DNA from: Pelecanus crispus
Lineage: Eukaryota; Chordata; Aves; Pelecaniformes; Pelecanidae
Reading direction: 5' to 3'
Assembly: GCF_030463565.1 (NCBI RefSeq)
Contig: NC_134655.1
Location: forward strand, 2,616,372 to 2,680,371
DNA: 64,000 bases
Shown: positions 26,001 to 39,425 of the stretch, piece by piece
How the letters are laid out: each line of letters starts with the position of its first letter
How positions within the stretch are numbered: position 1 is the stretch's first letter
Translations under genes and position numbers: made by a program
Notes under the pieces: model-generated
Databases searched by the model: none
Seen by the model: only the letters and a program-made list of their open reading frames with translations
Told to the model about the DNA's origin: nothing

Positions 26001-29000
26001 TTACAAAGGAAGGAAGTATCGTTTTAATGTTATGGGAACCGAAGCATAGGGGTGGGACAACGTGAGCAACACCCTGCAGTGTTCTTGGTCCCTTAGGTTA
26101 CGTTACGTCTTGCACTGGCAGGAAAACATGCCCGAGAGACAGGGAGTGTGAAGATATGGGACTAGAGGAACTGGTAGCGTCCCACAAAGGACGTTCAAAA
26201 ATACACATAGTAGTATTAAAGAAGAGACTTAAATTAGGATCTTTCAGTTCAGTTCGAAGGCTGAAGCTGCATGCTGAAAACTGGTAGGTCTGACCCAGGG
26301 AGTTTTCATGTGGCCTGTTTTAGAAATAAAATGTTTGGAGCTGTGGGCAGGAGTTTGACCTTTTCCTAAATCATAAGAAATTGTTTTCATGTAGAACTCC
26401 TAAAAAGAGTTCTAGAGTCCTCCTCCTTGGAGGAGCCTGCATCTTTATCCTGAAAGCATTAGAACCCACGTTTGCCTGATAGCCTTGAAATAGGATTTGT
26501 ACCTATCAGCCCACAGAAATGTTTGCTGACCAGCTTTTCTGGCTGTATCATTCACCAGTCAGAATCTACTGTTAGTAGCTCTGTTATTTAAATCTCTGAA
26601 TCCTGGTGACAAACTGGCCTGAGGATTTCCTGCCATGAAAGGAGTTTGTTTTCTTCATGCAGCTTAGGGGCGAGTGGTGTTGAGCAAGAGGATTTGTCAG
26701 CTGATTCCCTTCAGACAGTTGTTATCATTTGGTGGGAAGACACAGAATTTACTATTCTCAGAAGTAGGCTGATCTACCAAATCTCTTTGTGTTACTGCCA
26801 TCATTTGGGAAGGGGGGGTGCCCTTATCTTTGCTACTTGGGAGGAGTGTATTTGGCATCAATTGTAGGGTTTACTGCATTGATGCGTAAGCACCCAGTTA
26901 GTGCGCCGCAGGGGCTGCAGAGGTGACCCACGGGGGAGATGACCGTGAAGTGCCATGTGCCTGTCACTAGCAGCTCTGACACCCATACAACACCCCACTG
27001 CGTGCCGAAACATCAGCCCGCCAAAGGAGCACGTGGTGCCCTTGCTCAGATGCATTTAAGAAAGAGAAGCAAGGAATTGGGGTGGACTGAGTATAACCAG
27101 GGTGAAACCAGGGAGGTCGAGACTGTTGTGTTTAGCTTAAGAGGCAGGGGTAACGAAATGTATTTACTTAATGTTTGTGTAATTATTTATGTTTTCTTTT
27201 TTTTTTCCTCAATCCCTGTAACAGTGATTAGAAGTTTATGTTAACTGGCAAGAAATAAATAAGTAAAAATTTCCCAAATGGGAACTTTTGCCCACAGCAG
27301 AGGAGATGGAAACTACAAGGGAAACAGAAAAACATGTGACGCACTGATCTGTAGAAATATATTTTGGCATCGTGATAGTCATGAATGAGTGATTACTTTG
27401 TCCTTGTAGGAAGGCCTGCAAATGAAACCAAACTAGTCCAGTCTCTTTTTGTGTAAGAAGTGATCTGAGATCAGGTTGGTCCAAAAAATCGAATTCATTT
27501 GAAATCTGACGAGTTTTTAAATTGAAGTTTGCCGCAGTGGGTAGAGCCCTTTGGAGTACGAAACAGATCTGGTAGGATAGGAAAAGATCCACACAGGCAG
27601 GAAAAGTAAGTACAGCACGCAGTACCCCCAAAGGAGTCCCACCTCCTGAACTTGCAGGGTGCAGGAAGGACTAAAGCTGCAGTTTGTGTCTGGGCAGAGA
27701 TACTGTGAGAAACTCAAGGCGCATTTTGCAATGTAGCGTGGGAACTGTGCCCAGAGCAGAAGCACGAACACATGGGAGAAGCAGAGGCAGCTTGGAGCAG
27801 GAAGTCCTTAAAGTCATACACACGTTGCCTATGGCTCCACCACAGCCCTTCCAGCTGGGTTGAAGCTGCTTGAGAAACCATCCTTTTTATTTCTCTGGAC
27901 GTCTGTGTGTTTCTCTGGGTTTACTAGCTCACCGCTCCATGCTCCCCCTCTTTTCTCCCCATCTCTCCCACACTTTGACCTCACACCATGAAACTGTCAG
28001 AGTGAGGAAACATTTTGAGCTGAAACATTCATTCCACATTACGTGATTCTAGATTAAAGGCAGGAAACATTTAACTCTTTGACAGCCTTCTCCCCTCATC
28101 CTGTGAAGCCTCGGTTTTAAAGCTCCTTGCAAATCATATGTAAAATAGGTGGTGAACGCTGCTGCTTTTTAGATGTATATTCTTGTCTCACCAGTGGCTC
28201 TTACCAGTAGCCACAGCACAGGGATTGAGGAGTGTCTGGGCTTTGCAAACTGAACCTATTTTCTCAGCCCTGTTCATGATTCTTGGTTCTTCCAGTCTTG
28301 AGACATATTTGCAGTGTGGGGAGAATGTGCATTGCCAAACATATAAAGAGATGAACCTTTGGCTCCATTTGTTTTGCTCCATTCCCCAGTGCGAGGTTCA
28401 TAAGTGCAAATGGCTAAAATTAAAAATCAAAAAATAGATAAAATGAGGAATCTCAATGATTAGCACTCAGGGTTTAGAAACAAAACTTCTTGCTTTCTTT
28501 AAAGCTGCCTAATAAATAATGCTAGCAGAATAGCACTTACATATAAAATGTATCATTTCACAGCCCTGACACAAATAGGTATTCTGGGTTTTAAAAGCTG
28601 CTCTTCTGGCAGATTATGGCTCTCCTGAGAGCCAGTTACTGCTCTCCAGCACAGACTGGTGATCACTGCTCAGATAGATTTGGTATTTGGTGCTAGCTCG
28701 TGGTCTCTGGACTTCATAGGTGGTCTTTGGCCATTAAAAGGCTGGGTAAGAATGGCAACTCAAACCCTCCATTCATTGCTGGAGCTGCACCAGTATCTAC
28801 ACCGAGACCAGCAACACTACTATAGTCCTTTAGGAGAAGTGACTTTGACACAGGCATAATGTAACCACGGGGGCTGGAATATGATAAAGACGTGGGGTTT
28901 TCACCGCTGCTCTGAAAGGATGTAGATGGGAAATGCTAATGGCTCTCCAAGGCCTGGATTCTGGTTTTCCATTTCAGCAGAGCACCTCCAGATGTGTAGT

Positions 29001-32000
29001 TCACAGAAACGTCAATTTGCTTCTGCCTCAGGGAACGCACGGTTTCCCACTGACCCCTTTTTGTGCGCTTGGGGGGTTCTTCTCACAAATGTTGACCTCC
29101 CCCACCACCCCCAGATGGAGGGATTGGAGCACAGACTGTTGAGCCAGAATTGCCATCACCGCTTTCTCTATGTTCAGCACGGCCACCAGCCTATTACCTT
29201 TCCCAGTGCTTGAGGGAGAGTCAGTCTCTCTTACTGAAAATCAAATGCGCACAGGAGCATAATTTAAAGATTTTATGCCTCTCTTTCATCCCACTGTCCC
29301 ACTGCTCTTTACTGACAGTCAGAGAACTGCTGAGATGCATGACAGTATACCTTGTTCTGCTAGTTAAATAACGAAGAATCTTGTTCATCTGAAATTATAA
29401 ACACCTTTGCTTATAGAGCATGAATTCTAGTCCCCAACAAATGTAAAACCAGCTCAGACACCCACCATCTTCCTCACAAATAGGGAGGCAAGAGAACAGG
29501 CTGTTGCACTTCTGCGTGATACTCCAAAGTTGTTTCGCTTTTTCATCACGGCATAGGAAAATATTGAGAGTTTTGAAGTGAAATACAATGCAGAACACTG
29601 TGAAGAGTGGTGGCTCCTGCAAGCATCTGGAAACCTGGATCACAGTCAAAAAAGTGACATAATTCAACTCTCTTTGTGAGAGTTCAAAGGCTACATCAGA
29701 AAAAGCCCAACCCCTGCTTATCTGGTGAGCTTTCTAACCAGCAGAGAAGGTACAGTGTGTCTCCAGATTCGGCAAACAAAACTAATACCTTTTCAAAATG
29801 ACCAGTTACTGATTGCTAGCGTTCTGCATTATTGCCCAGAAAGAAGAAAAACATTATCCTTAGGAACAGTCTCCACAATCATCCAGAATAACAGCACAAG
29901 GCCTGCATACTTTCACCCATCATATTTAGAAAATGTGCAGCTTCCCTTGACCTGCTGCAGAGGAGACAGTAAGTGTCTGGGTGATGAGATCCAGAGGCTG
30001 TGTCTTGAAACCCATTTGGATAAAAAGGAAAATGCAAAAAATGTATCTTCTAAAGAAGATTGGTATGACAGCTCCTGAATGAATTGGATTCTAGGGTTTA
30101 CAGAGCCTATCAGCTCATCTCTCTGCTTCATATTTGGTGGTTTTTCCATCTGTAGGAACCCGTGCTGAAACACTATCATTTAGGATAAACTTTGAGGTGG
30201 ATAAAATTATTGTCACCAAAGGAGGTTGACAGATGAAAGGAGACTAGAACTGGGTTTGCTGCATCACTCTTCATGCTTCCATTTATTCCAAAATCTTCAA
30301 TAATGGGCAAAAATCTGACAGAGCAGAAAATCACCAGCTGTTCTGAGCTCATCTACTGCTTGCACAGCTGCTTAGAGAAGAGAACTTGCTTGACTGAACC
30401 AGAGATTTCAGAGAATAGCAGCAAAACTTTACAAGAACTAAACAGGATTAAGTAAGCAATGACTACACAACTCAAATGAGCTCAACATTGTAAGCACAAA
30501 ACAAGGGAAGGAGATATTGGGCTATGCCAGTGAGAGCACTTGGGGAGAAATGGCATGAATTCAAAGGTTTGTCTAAATACAGAGTCGTACTGACTTCATT
30601 TAGATGTGCTTTAAAATGCTGTAGGTAAATAAGGGCAAAAGGCTAAGTAGACACTCTTCTGCTATAAACCATGTTTGGAGTTAAAATATTTGGGAATAAA
30701 TTTTAAACTGAACAGCAAAAAATATATTTCTAAGCCTAAGGAAGAACAATTGCAGAAGTTTTTGCTTGCTAAATTAAACAAGCACAAAGGCATGAATGGA
30801 GAGGACAAGGAAGGGCAGAGCCAGTGAGAACAGGGGTGAAAAGTTATCAAAGGAAGAGTCTTGCTTTGTCTCCAGAGGTGACAGATTGGATCGGATCATC
30901 TTTTCTAGCACCGTTGTCCCCGCTTTTGAGGTTTTTAGAGTGAAACTGGAGATCTTTTTTAACTTTTAATTGGACGGCTTTCCTGTGCTAGCCCCAAAGG
31001 AGACATGGACAGCTTATAAGAACTCTGAAAATGCACGAAGAACTAAATACTAGCAAATATGTCATTATGTTCTGCTGCTTCAGGGTCATGTGCTGGCTCT
31101 GCAAACGTAGCTGCAGCTCTAGCAGACTCAGCGTGATTTTGACCCAAAGTCTTCTAGATTGCCAGTGGGCAGAGGGAAATCCAGCAGTAATAATCAGCTG
31201 GAAGCCTTCCAGTTTGCCCTGTAAAACAATTAGACAACTGTTTTCTGGCACAGACTAAGTTTCTTTCAACGTCTCAGAAAGTTACTCTTTCCTCTTCATT
31301 TGTACACCTGACATAAATCCTGTGAGTAGCTGTATTTGGATACAAATATTTGTCTGAGCTGTTCCTTGAAATCGAGACCTGAATTTTCCATTTTGTTCCT
31401 ATGTTTCAAGTGTAAACATGGGATCCAAACAACTCTGAGTTTAAGGACTCCGGAATCAAGCTCTGAATTCAAATGTTAAGATTTAAGCCCCCCCTGCTGC
31501 AAATGCGGGCAATTCCTTTATTTCTTTCTCATTGGTGATTCTCTCCTGTGGATGCTAAAGTGCGTGGCAAAGATGGGTCAATGTCCTTCCTCGTACTTAC
31601 GGACACAGTAACTTCGATTAAGAGATCTGGCCAAGATCATCAAACAAGTCGCAGGAAAAGTTAAAAACGGAGCCTGATTTTCCCGTCTCCCAAGTCACAC
31701 TGTATTTCCATGGGGAACGACTGGAAATGTGTGAGAAATGGAACTGACAGCGATACCGCAGAAAATAACCATTTAGAAATATCTTCAATAACACATAAGC
31801 CAGTCTTGGTATTACTCTAATTGCGCACAGTGCCAGCATGTCAGTACTACTTTGCTCAGTCAGTTCCTAACATAGCTTGTAATTTTAGTAACTTTTTCCA
31901 ACTTTTAATTACATTCTTGTGTAATACAACTCACTGTGCTTTGTGCATACCTTGAGGGAGGTGGTATGGTCTGGTAGTTGTTGTAAAGAGTTGGGAATTA

Positions 32001-34930
32001 ATTACAAAGGACACAGTTTTTGAGTTCCTCTCAAGTACTTGCTCAGCTGTGTAACCTTGGGGCAAATCACTCAACTCCTTTGTGCCCAAGTAAACCCAGC
32101 TGTAAACCATCTTGAAAACCAGATGGTGCACAAGATTTAAACTGCTCAGGAGAATGAAGAGGGATGGAAAAAAAAGTAAATTCTACAGCTCGTCGCTGTT
32201 TGTATTGCTTCCAGTGGGGTTAATGTGGACTTAACCAATATAACGGAGAAGACAATTTGCCTTGATATCCAAAAAAACCCCCAATCTTCTTTTCCTTTCC
32301 TCTCTCGACTTTATGTCAATTAAGCCTCTCTCTAGAGGCTTAATTTTAAACCTTCAGTAGAATACATGTTTTTCCCTGGCAGCCTGAAGATTCTAATTCA
32401 GGATCAGGTTCTACATGACTAATCTTTGCTATTTTACATGATTATTTTTAGGCACTTAATTCTATAGCGTTCTCCCTGCTTTTCATGTTACCATTCTCCT
32501 TCCTCAGCCTTGCTTAGCTTCAGTGGCACAGTGGTGTGTTCTGGTGCTCAAGTACTGCACTGCTAATAAAAATGCGGAGCTCTATTGTCTTCTGTAGATG
32601 CTATGTCCTGGCTTAAAACCAATATCAAAGCTATTACAGGATTTGTGTTGCTGGTCAATGAACAAAGGAAATACTAGACTCAAGTTTCTGTAGCAGAATA
32701 AATGTTTGCCACATGTTAGTATTTCGGAGAAGACTTAAATGTTTCAATATTTTTTGGCCTTAGCTAAAATGTAGACTTTTTTTCCGCACCAGTGCTGCAG
32801 GAATTTGGGAATACTCACTTATGTAGGAGTACAAACCTAGGAATATTTGTGTATACTTCCAAAGCAGGGTGTATTAGGTTATAAGAAGGGGAAAAAAAAA
32901 AAAAATTTAGTCCAGTATAAACAAGGAACATTTAAAGACGTGAGACATAAAGGAGCCATTTTATATGCTACTCAGGAAAGACCTTGCATCTTTTTATTAA
33001 TCACTATTGAAAATAGAACATTGACAGGTTTGAAATTTGTTGAACTTTCTTCCCAAATAAGAAAGGATTAGAGCTGAAAGAGTAAGTTACAAACAAATTT
33101 AACAAGCTAGAGCACCTAATTCTCTTAGGCTCTTATGAAAACAAATGTTGTCAGCAAATTGTCTTCAGCAAATTTAGCCCTTGTTATACAGTACTGGGAT
33201 GGTAAAATATTTAATTGCTATTCAAAATTGGTGATTATTTTCCAATGTAAACAATTTTCAGTTTGTTTGTCTCTCGCAAACTTTTTGCTCCATTTCATGT
33301 TACTGAATCTTTAGATTTGATATTTGAGCTATGCTATTAGTAATTTAAAATATTGAAATTCTGTGCTAATAAACACCATACCAAAGTGCCTGCGATGAAT
33401 AATGATGCTGCTCAAACATCAAATTGTTAATTAACGATAAGCTAAAGTAGAAATCCTCTGATATTGTTTGAGTCCCTGCTTGGATGATCTAGCTTGCCTT
33501 TTCCCCTCTTACTGCCACTTGAGACTAATTTTACAAAAAGGTGCAGTTCTTTTGTGTGAATAAAAGAATTTTAAATTAATCCGAACACAAGACATTCTCA
33601 GATGACCAGCTGTGGAAAACAATAAATAAAACAGAAAGTGAGCTGTACATAGAGCAAATCCAGGTGACGAGGAAAATCATGACTAGAGTTGTCTAACATA
33701 GGGACAGGAAGAATATAAAATACATTTTCAAGCCCTGAGCTATATAAATACTCATCAGACTCAATTTACATTTTTGCTGCTCATAATGAGTAAAAGGTTG
33801 ATTTAGCTCAGTATTGCCAGCTGAAACTGCAGCTGGGAGTATTTTTCTGTCTCCATCAAACAAGGGTTTTCCCTTCTGTGTTCCTGAGTGTAAATCATTG
33901 AGCTTTACTTCATTTCATGGTCCTGTGAATTGCTCATATGGTCTGTTCAAAGAAAAGATTGTTGCGTCATGACTTTTACATGGTCCAAACCAGTTTCTTT
34001 CCGCTCGCATTGAGAATAGAACGATGGATGCTTCATGTTGTTGTTATTGCTACCATAAAACAGGCCAGCTCACAGGATACAGCTTCAAATCCCTTTGTAC
34101 GTGCTGAGACACAGTGCAGTGAGATGCTGCCAGTGAAATACGTATCGATAGACTGGTGATTGGGATGCATTGCGAGGTATTGGGTAAAGTCTGGTCTTAA
34201 GGCAAATAACAAAACGCTGAATTCCTGAAGCCAGAAATTTCAGGCGTCATAAAACCTTTCCTTCTTTAAAAAAAAAGATCTAATGAATTAAATATATTTT
34301 ATGTGAAGGCCTTGTTTCTTTAAAACAGCATCTTGAACTTGGAATCTAACTAGTTTGGAAAAAGAAAAGTTAAATAGTTTTAGGTCACCTCCTTGCTCTT
34401 GATTAATACAGTCCATTTTTTTTGCAGATTTTAAACCATGCTGCTCTATTTGTCTCCTTCTCATTGTCATGTAGGAAACCTACAGAAAAATGAGAAGTAC
34501 GCCATTGAGAAACTGACTACAAAATGCTGCTACAAGTATGTATTTTGCCCATATAATCACTTTCAGAAACAGTCAATATGCATTTAAAGAAAAATAATCT
34601 GAAAAAACCAGTGATTTTTTTTAAATCTCCCTTTAAAGAGACACTGTAAGGCTAAAGCTTGTGTATGAACAAATCTCTCCCCAAGCTGCTAAGAACACTT
34701 TCTAAACTGCAATTTAAAAGCTTTCAGTTATAACTTGTCACTATTTATGCTCTTCATTTACTTTTTGCCTTTATTTTCTAGTCTTGTGACTAAGCAAATC
34801 TGGTAAATTTTGCTTGCTCAGTATAGCTCACATCACTCTCCTCGTGCCTTGCTGTGGCTTATCACCTATGTTTGGGAATGCAGCCATCCCCAAGAGAAGT
34901 CACTTCTCTTAAAAGTAGGATTTAATTATT
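23016..34930. other. Gene-free intergenic DNA downstream of RASL11A
   Basis: Twelve kilobases without a recognised coding exon. The longest open frames (131 codons minus at 27236-27631; 117 codons plus at 29725-30078) match no family I know. Stop-codon density is low around 28640-29220, where two plus-strand frames are open together, but the peptides look random. A perfect 28-bp tandem duplication lies at 25783-25838. No CpG island is seen. GTF3A, which follows RASL11A in human, shows no zinc-finger exon here. Confidence 0.5.
25783..25838. repeat. Perfect 28-bp tandem duplication
   Basis: Two identical, directly adjacent 28-bp units beginning TTACCCAGAAGCTACAGAGC. Each unit contains a near-palindrome around GAGCTC (CTACAGAGCTCTTGTAG). 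Perfect identity suggests a recent local duplication. Confidence 0.95.
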
Positions 34931-34936
34931 TTTATT
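34931..34936 (-). terminator. RASL11A: Candidate poly(A) signal for RASL11A
   Basis: On the minus strand, AATAAA lies about 290 nt downstream of the RASL11A stop codon. It would give a short 3' UTR. The surrounding sequence is A/T rich and nearly palindromic, so an AATAAA also occurs on the plus strand. Other A/T-rich sites further down could serve instead; transcript ends would decide. Confidence 0.4.
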
Positions 34937-35225
34937 AATAAAATTCGCATTTTAAGCCTCAACTATTTGACTGTGTCCCTTTCAAAAAGGAAATCATGTG
35001 GGACAATCTATTTTTTAAATCACAGTTTCTAAATTCTTGCCCCAAAGAGCAAATTCTGTGAGTTCCTTTGCTGAATAAGCATGGGATTTTTACGGAAGAT
35101 GTAAAGACAAAATGAAAGAGCCTCTCACACAACCTGATTGCTGAATTTCGGTGATGCCCCTTATTACCAGCTTATTTTCTTGCCTTTTTTTCCAGGGCTG
35201 TGGAAAACAATTTCTGTTGGCTACA

Positions 35226-35693
35226 TCAAAGTGTAGTGGCAGATTTCCCTTTGGAAGTCAGAGCCTGTTTCAAACGTCTCTTTAAGTCCTGCATATTTGG
35301 AGACTTGGGTCGGACAAGGTGGAGGCCTCTCCGTTTCTCTCCATTGCAGCTCCCAATCATCCTGCTGACCTCCTGGCAAAGCTGCTGGAAGGCTTCATGC
35401 ACTCCCTCACAGTTCTCCCGGGCTGAGACTTCATAGTAAGTACCTCCCAGTTCACTGGCCAGCTGGAGTCCTTCTTTGGAGGACACCTGCCTGGCTCGCA
35501 GAAGGTCTCCTTTGTTCGCCATCAGAAGCAGGGGAATGTTAGCATTTGGGTGAATCTTGCGGATGTGCTGATGTAGGGGACGGATGACTCGGTAGCTCTC
35601 ATAGTCTGTGATGGAGTAAACAAACACGAAGCCATCTGCCCAGTAGATTGAACGGTTTATCTGCTCTTGGCAGCATATGCTGTCAGTGTCATC
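35226..35693 (-). CDS. RASL11A: RASL11A exon 4 (terminal coding exon)
   Basis: This exon encodes residues 96-250 and the TGA stop of a Ras-like small GTPase of the RASL11 family. The 3' splice acceptor reads GGCAG before GATGAC, preceded by a pyrimidine-rich tract, and joins exon 3 in phase 0. Visible features include WADGFVFVYSITDYESY (residues 113-129), the G4 nucleotide-base motif NKGD at 155-158, a G5-like EVSA at 183-186, and the family signature RPKSPNMQDLKRR at 223-235 near the C-terminus. There is no CAAX prenylation box, as in other RASL11 proteins, so lipid anchoring is not expected. RASL11A is reported as a nucleolar regulator of rRNA synthesis in mammals; the role here is inferred. 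Confidence 0.95.
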   Translation of the reverse strand, partial: DDTDSICCQEQINRSIYWADGFVFVYSITDYESYRVIRPLHQHIRKIHPNANIPLLLMANKGDLLRARQVSSKEGLQLASELGGTYYEVSARENCEGVHEAFQQLCQEVSRMIGSCNGEKRRGLHLVRPKSPNMQDLKRRLKQALTSKGKSATTL

Positions 35694-38600
35694 CTGCCGT
35701 CAAAACCAAGAGGTGTGAGATTAGAAAACTGAGAATAGGGAGCAGACAGAGCAAACAGTCACACAGCCCTGTTAGCTACTCAGAGCTTTGTTTTAATGTG
35801 TGGCTGTTTCTCAATGTACAGGCAGAAACCTCTCTGACTGCCAGGGAATGTACCAGGGACAGGAGAAATTTCCACCGTGTCAGTAATATATTACGGGTCA
35901 GCAGTAATGTGGAGTACAGAGGAGTGAGAGCAAATTGGTTGAAAATAAGAGAAGAGCCAAAATACTGATATCAAAAAGTTTGTTCTGTATTCTGTTGTAC
36001 TAAACCAGTGTGACAGAAACCCACGCTTTTATTGTGGATAAAATTGTGAGGGGCACAGTAAGAGCTTTATAAAATTCAGCAGGCTAGTCACAGCACCGCA
36101 AGTGAACGGTTGTCCCCCAAGGTGTTTTCTCAGGGCTTTTTCCAATTCTGTATTCAATGTCTCCGTGGACAGCGGTTCTCACTAACTCTATTTGGTGAAG
36201 CCTGACAGGTTTTTCTGCCATGTAGGTCTCCACATAGTCAAAGGCAAAGTTATTTGGAAAAAGCAATTTGTTACAAATAACCAATTACTGGAACTGAAAA
36301 TGAGGTGAAATCTCATTACCCATTTGTAGAGCAGCAATGGGTTTATATTATTGTTTTGCTGGTCACACATTTGTTCAGTCCATCACCGCTCCTACTCAGC
36401 CAGCCATAACAATCACCAGCATTGGGAATATAAAACTGAATACAATACTGTGAGGTTTGAAAAGAGATCAGCTCACTTTTCAAGATGAAGCTATTTTCAG
36501 CTAATCCTCTACTCTTTGTTATCCGTGCTGGCACGTAACCCAACCAGATAGGGAGATCACTGCTGCAGTTATTGCCAGTACGCTCGATTTGTAAGAACTG
36601 ACTTTCTTATCAATATTACAGGCTTTCTGGAACTTCGTAATTTCTTTCATATCCAACAAGGCACTAAGCATATTCAGTATTCAGCTCTTGATGAAGTTGG
36701 TAGGAATTAGAGGCTTTTGTGTATTTTAAGGGGAGTTCAACATCATGAATACAGAGCCCAAACTTCTATTATTATTGCTAAATTCTATTCAAGAAATCTT
36801 CATCAACTTCAGCAAGACCATTAGAACGTAAGTTCCATTATCTATTTATCTATAGAATATAATAATAATAGTAACAGAATTTGCGTGTGCTCAGCAATCT
36901 CCCAAAACAGATCACTTTTATTTAGGCACCTAAGTATGAAATATAAAGCCTAACTTCAAGAAGCAGAGGTGGAAAAGAATGAGTAAAACTGATCAGTTCT
37001 TTTATGGTAGATCAGACAGGAAAAAAAGGACTACCGACACGGCTCTTCTGTGAGAAGAAGGAAGCAGAATTTCTGAAGGCTCAGAGTATAAATTAGGCTT
37101 ACAACTTTCCACAGTTCTGCTAACTAACTGCCCTTTGTAGATACTTCAATACTGCTCATCATACCTACTAGTTCTTTGCCCTTGCCAGCTCACAGTAACG
37201 CTAAATCCTGGTAGCAGTGAAATTGTTTAACAGATGCTCTTGGCGCTCCTCTCCCTCCCCAAAACCCTCAAACCCCAAAAACCCAACAGAGCTGCACATG
37301 GAACGGAGGGGGATCCTCACGAGCAGCCTTGTTTAAAAGGTTAATGAGAGTGAACTCAAGCCAGGCCAGGGCAGACTGTGGGAAGAAGGGCAATTTGCAC
37401 TGTTGGTGTCTGGGTTGTATCCAATCTGTAGATAATTAGCCACCCTTCATGTCCTGCTAGCCTCTTTTCACCAGCAAACTCCTTTCACGGGGAAAAGGAA
37501 CTAATTGCTCTGGCAAGCGTTTGAAAATGTTTTTGGAGAAGGTGTACATTCAGAGAGCCCTAATGAGCAGAAATTCTCAGTTACTCCAGCTAGGCCCACC
37601 CAGTAGTGAGAGGGATGGATAATCCCCATCGGAATGCTTTATTCAGGAAAATCAAAGGCTAATGGGCTACTTTTTAAATGGAAATCTCTGCTCCAGAATG
37701 AATTTTGAAACACACAGTCATTTGCCATGTATAGACCAAGCAGCAATGAATCACCTAACAAAACCAGTTATCTGTTTGCTTCTGTTTCTCTCTTAAACAT
37801 TAACATTTCCAGTGTGGCTAGAATCCTGAGTGATTCCACATGACTTCCTCCTGAAACACTGTGCTTAGCCTGCGGAGCGCAAGAAACTCTCTTCCTTAAG
37901 GATTTTAACAGAAGAGCCAACCTATTCTCAGTCTCAACAAGTCCTGTTCAGGAACAGTCCCTTCAAATGATTTCAGATACATCAGTTCATGCAAACATAG
38001 ATACAGGCTAAGATAAGCGTGTCTGTGCGAACTGTTGAAACAGTGCAGACCTTTGACTGGGACAACAAAACTGAAACTCCTTCCTAACTAAATTAAAATC
38101 GTTTCTGGCTAAGAAACCTCAGCTGTTGGCATTACTAAATTTTGTGGAGCTCTGGCTACAGTCACAGAACTTTAGGGCACAGCCTTAATTAAAACAGGGA
38201 AACCGGAAAATAAACATATATCTGGTGTGAAAGAGGGAATTAAATTCTTTCACTCCCTCCTTTCTCCATGGGATAGAACAGAGAGGGGATTCCCTTTGTT
38301 AAGCGTTTATCAGGCAGTCCCAATTGTGCCTAATCACCACCAACAGCTTCTCTTTGCATGTCCTCTCTAAGCAAGCTGGCATAGGGCCTTTGTGCTATTA
38401 AGTCCCACTTGAATATTTGGAGGACTTCCATAGCAGCTTTTGTTTGCTTTTTAGTGTCCAGAATAAATGGGGGGTCCTCTCCACTGCTCTGCGCGTCCCG
38501 GCAGCAGCTGGGAGCGTGGAACTTTGTCAAAGATTTCTGCTTAAATCTACATCCAGTCATCAGAGATAATGGAAATGGAAACTGAGGCTGTGGGAGCTTT

Positions 38601-38714
38601 GCTTATCCTGTTCTCTAAGCTCAGGATGGAACAGTTCCACAGCACAGAAATGAACCCATGCACACATGGGTCTGTGCAGACAAAACAAGATATATAAAGC
38701 TGTCCAGGGCTAGA

Positions 38715-39007
38715 CTGAAAGAGGATGAGAGAAAGCGGGCTCAAGCTGCGCCAGGGGAGGTTTAGGTTGGAAATTAGGAAAAATTTCTTCACGGAAAGGG
38801 TGGTCAAGCATTGGAACAGGCTGCCTAGAGAGGTGGTGGAGTCCCCATCCCTGGAAGTGTTCAAAAAACGGGCAGAGGTGGCACTTGGGGACATGGTTTA
38901 GTCTGGTCTACCCTTGACTGGTTTAGTGTGGACTTGGTAGTGTAGGTTAATGGTTGGACTGGATGATCTTAAAGGTCTTTTCCAACCTAAACGATTCTAT
39001 GATTCTA
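38715..39007 (+). mobile_element. CR1 LINE 3' end with open ORF2 C-terminus
   Basis: This CR1 copy lies antisense in RASL11A intron 3. The plus strand keeps an uninterrupted frame from 38740 to the TAG at 38899-38901, encoding the last 53 residues of ORF2. Motifs seen are [17 protein letters not shown], then [19 protein letters not shown], then a terminal VALGDMV. The 3' UTR and an ATTCTATG-type tail (38993-39007) follow. Lack of frameshifts or premature stops marks it as younger than the reverse transcriptase remnants at 22.6 and 46.6 kb. The 5' edge is approximate, and the reverse transcriptase and endonuclease domains are missing, so the copy is not mobile. Confidence 0.94.
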
Positions 39008-39389
39008 AGTGGTGTTCCCATCTAGACATGTATTTGGCCAAGTCAGAGCTTAGACTGAGGTTAAGGCCAAACCTAGAAGATTAGGTTTGATGGTGACAAG
39101 AGGATACCTAATTTTGTCACAAAAACTCAGCTGTTCTATAGGAATTATTATCCTCGTGAGATTTCCACCATTCATGGAAAACCACATTTCATTACATTTC
39201 CTGCTGCTTTGATGCTATTTTCAGCCTCTCGTTCTGCATGTGAAGCAGATCTTCAAAAAAAGACATCTTAATCTTAGATCCTGCTTGGAAAAATGTTTCT
39301 AGAAACAGGTTCCTAGTCAAATACTAAATCTAGTATATATAAAACACTGATAGAAAGAGGGGTGTAGATAAATGCTAACACCTTAAAAA

Positions 39390-39425
39390 TAGGATAAAAT
39401 AAGGATAAAATAAAATAAAATAAGG
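39390..39425. repeat. (AAAAT)n-like A-rich simple repeat
   Basis: Irregular repeats of TAAAA/GGATAAAA units in RASL11A intron 3. Low complexity, no coding content. Confidence 0.7.

Noticed and set aside
27236-27631. 131-codon minus-strand open frame
   Set aside because: No recognisable domain and no splice context; overlaps an equally plausible frame. Considered chance.
28640-29220. Region of low stop density with two overlapping plus-strand frames
   Set aside because: Both frames give unfamiliar low-information peptides, and no splice or start context favours either one.
29725-30078. 117-codon plus-strand open frame preceded by an AG
   Set aside because: The peptide is not recognised, the upstream pyrimidine tract is poor, there is no partner exon, and frames of this length occur by chance in 64 kb. 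RNA evidence could change this.
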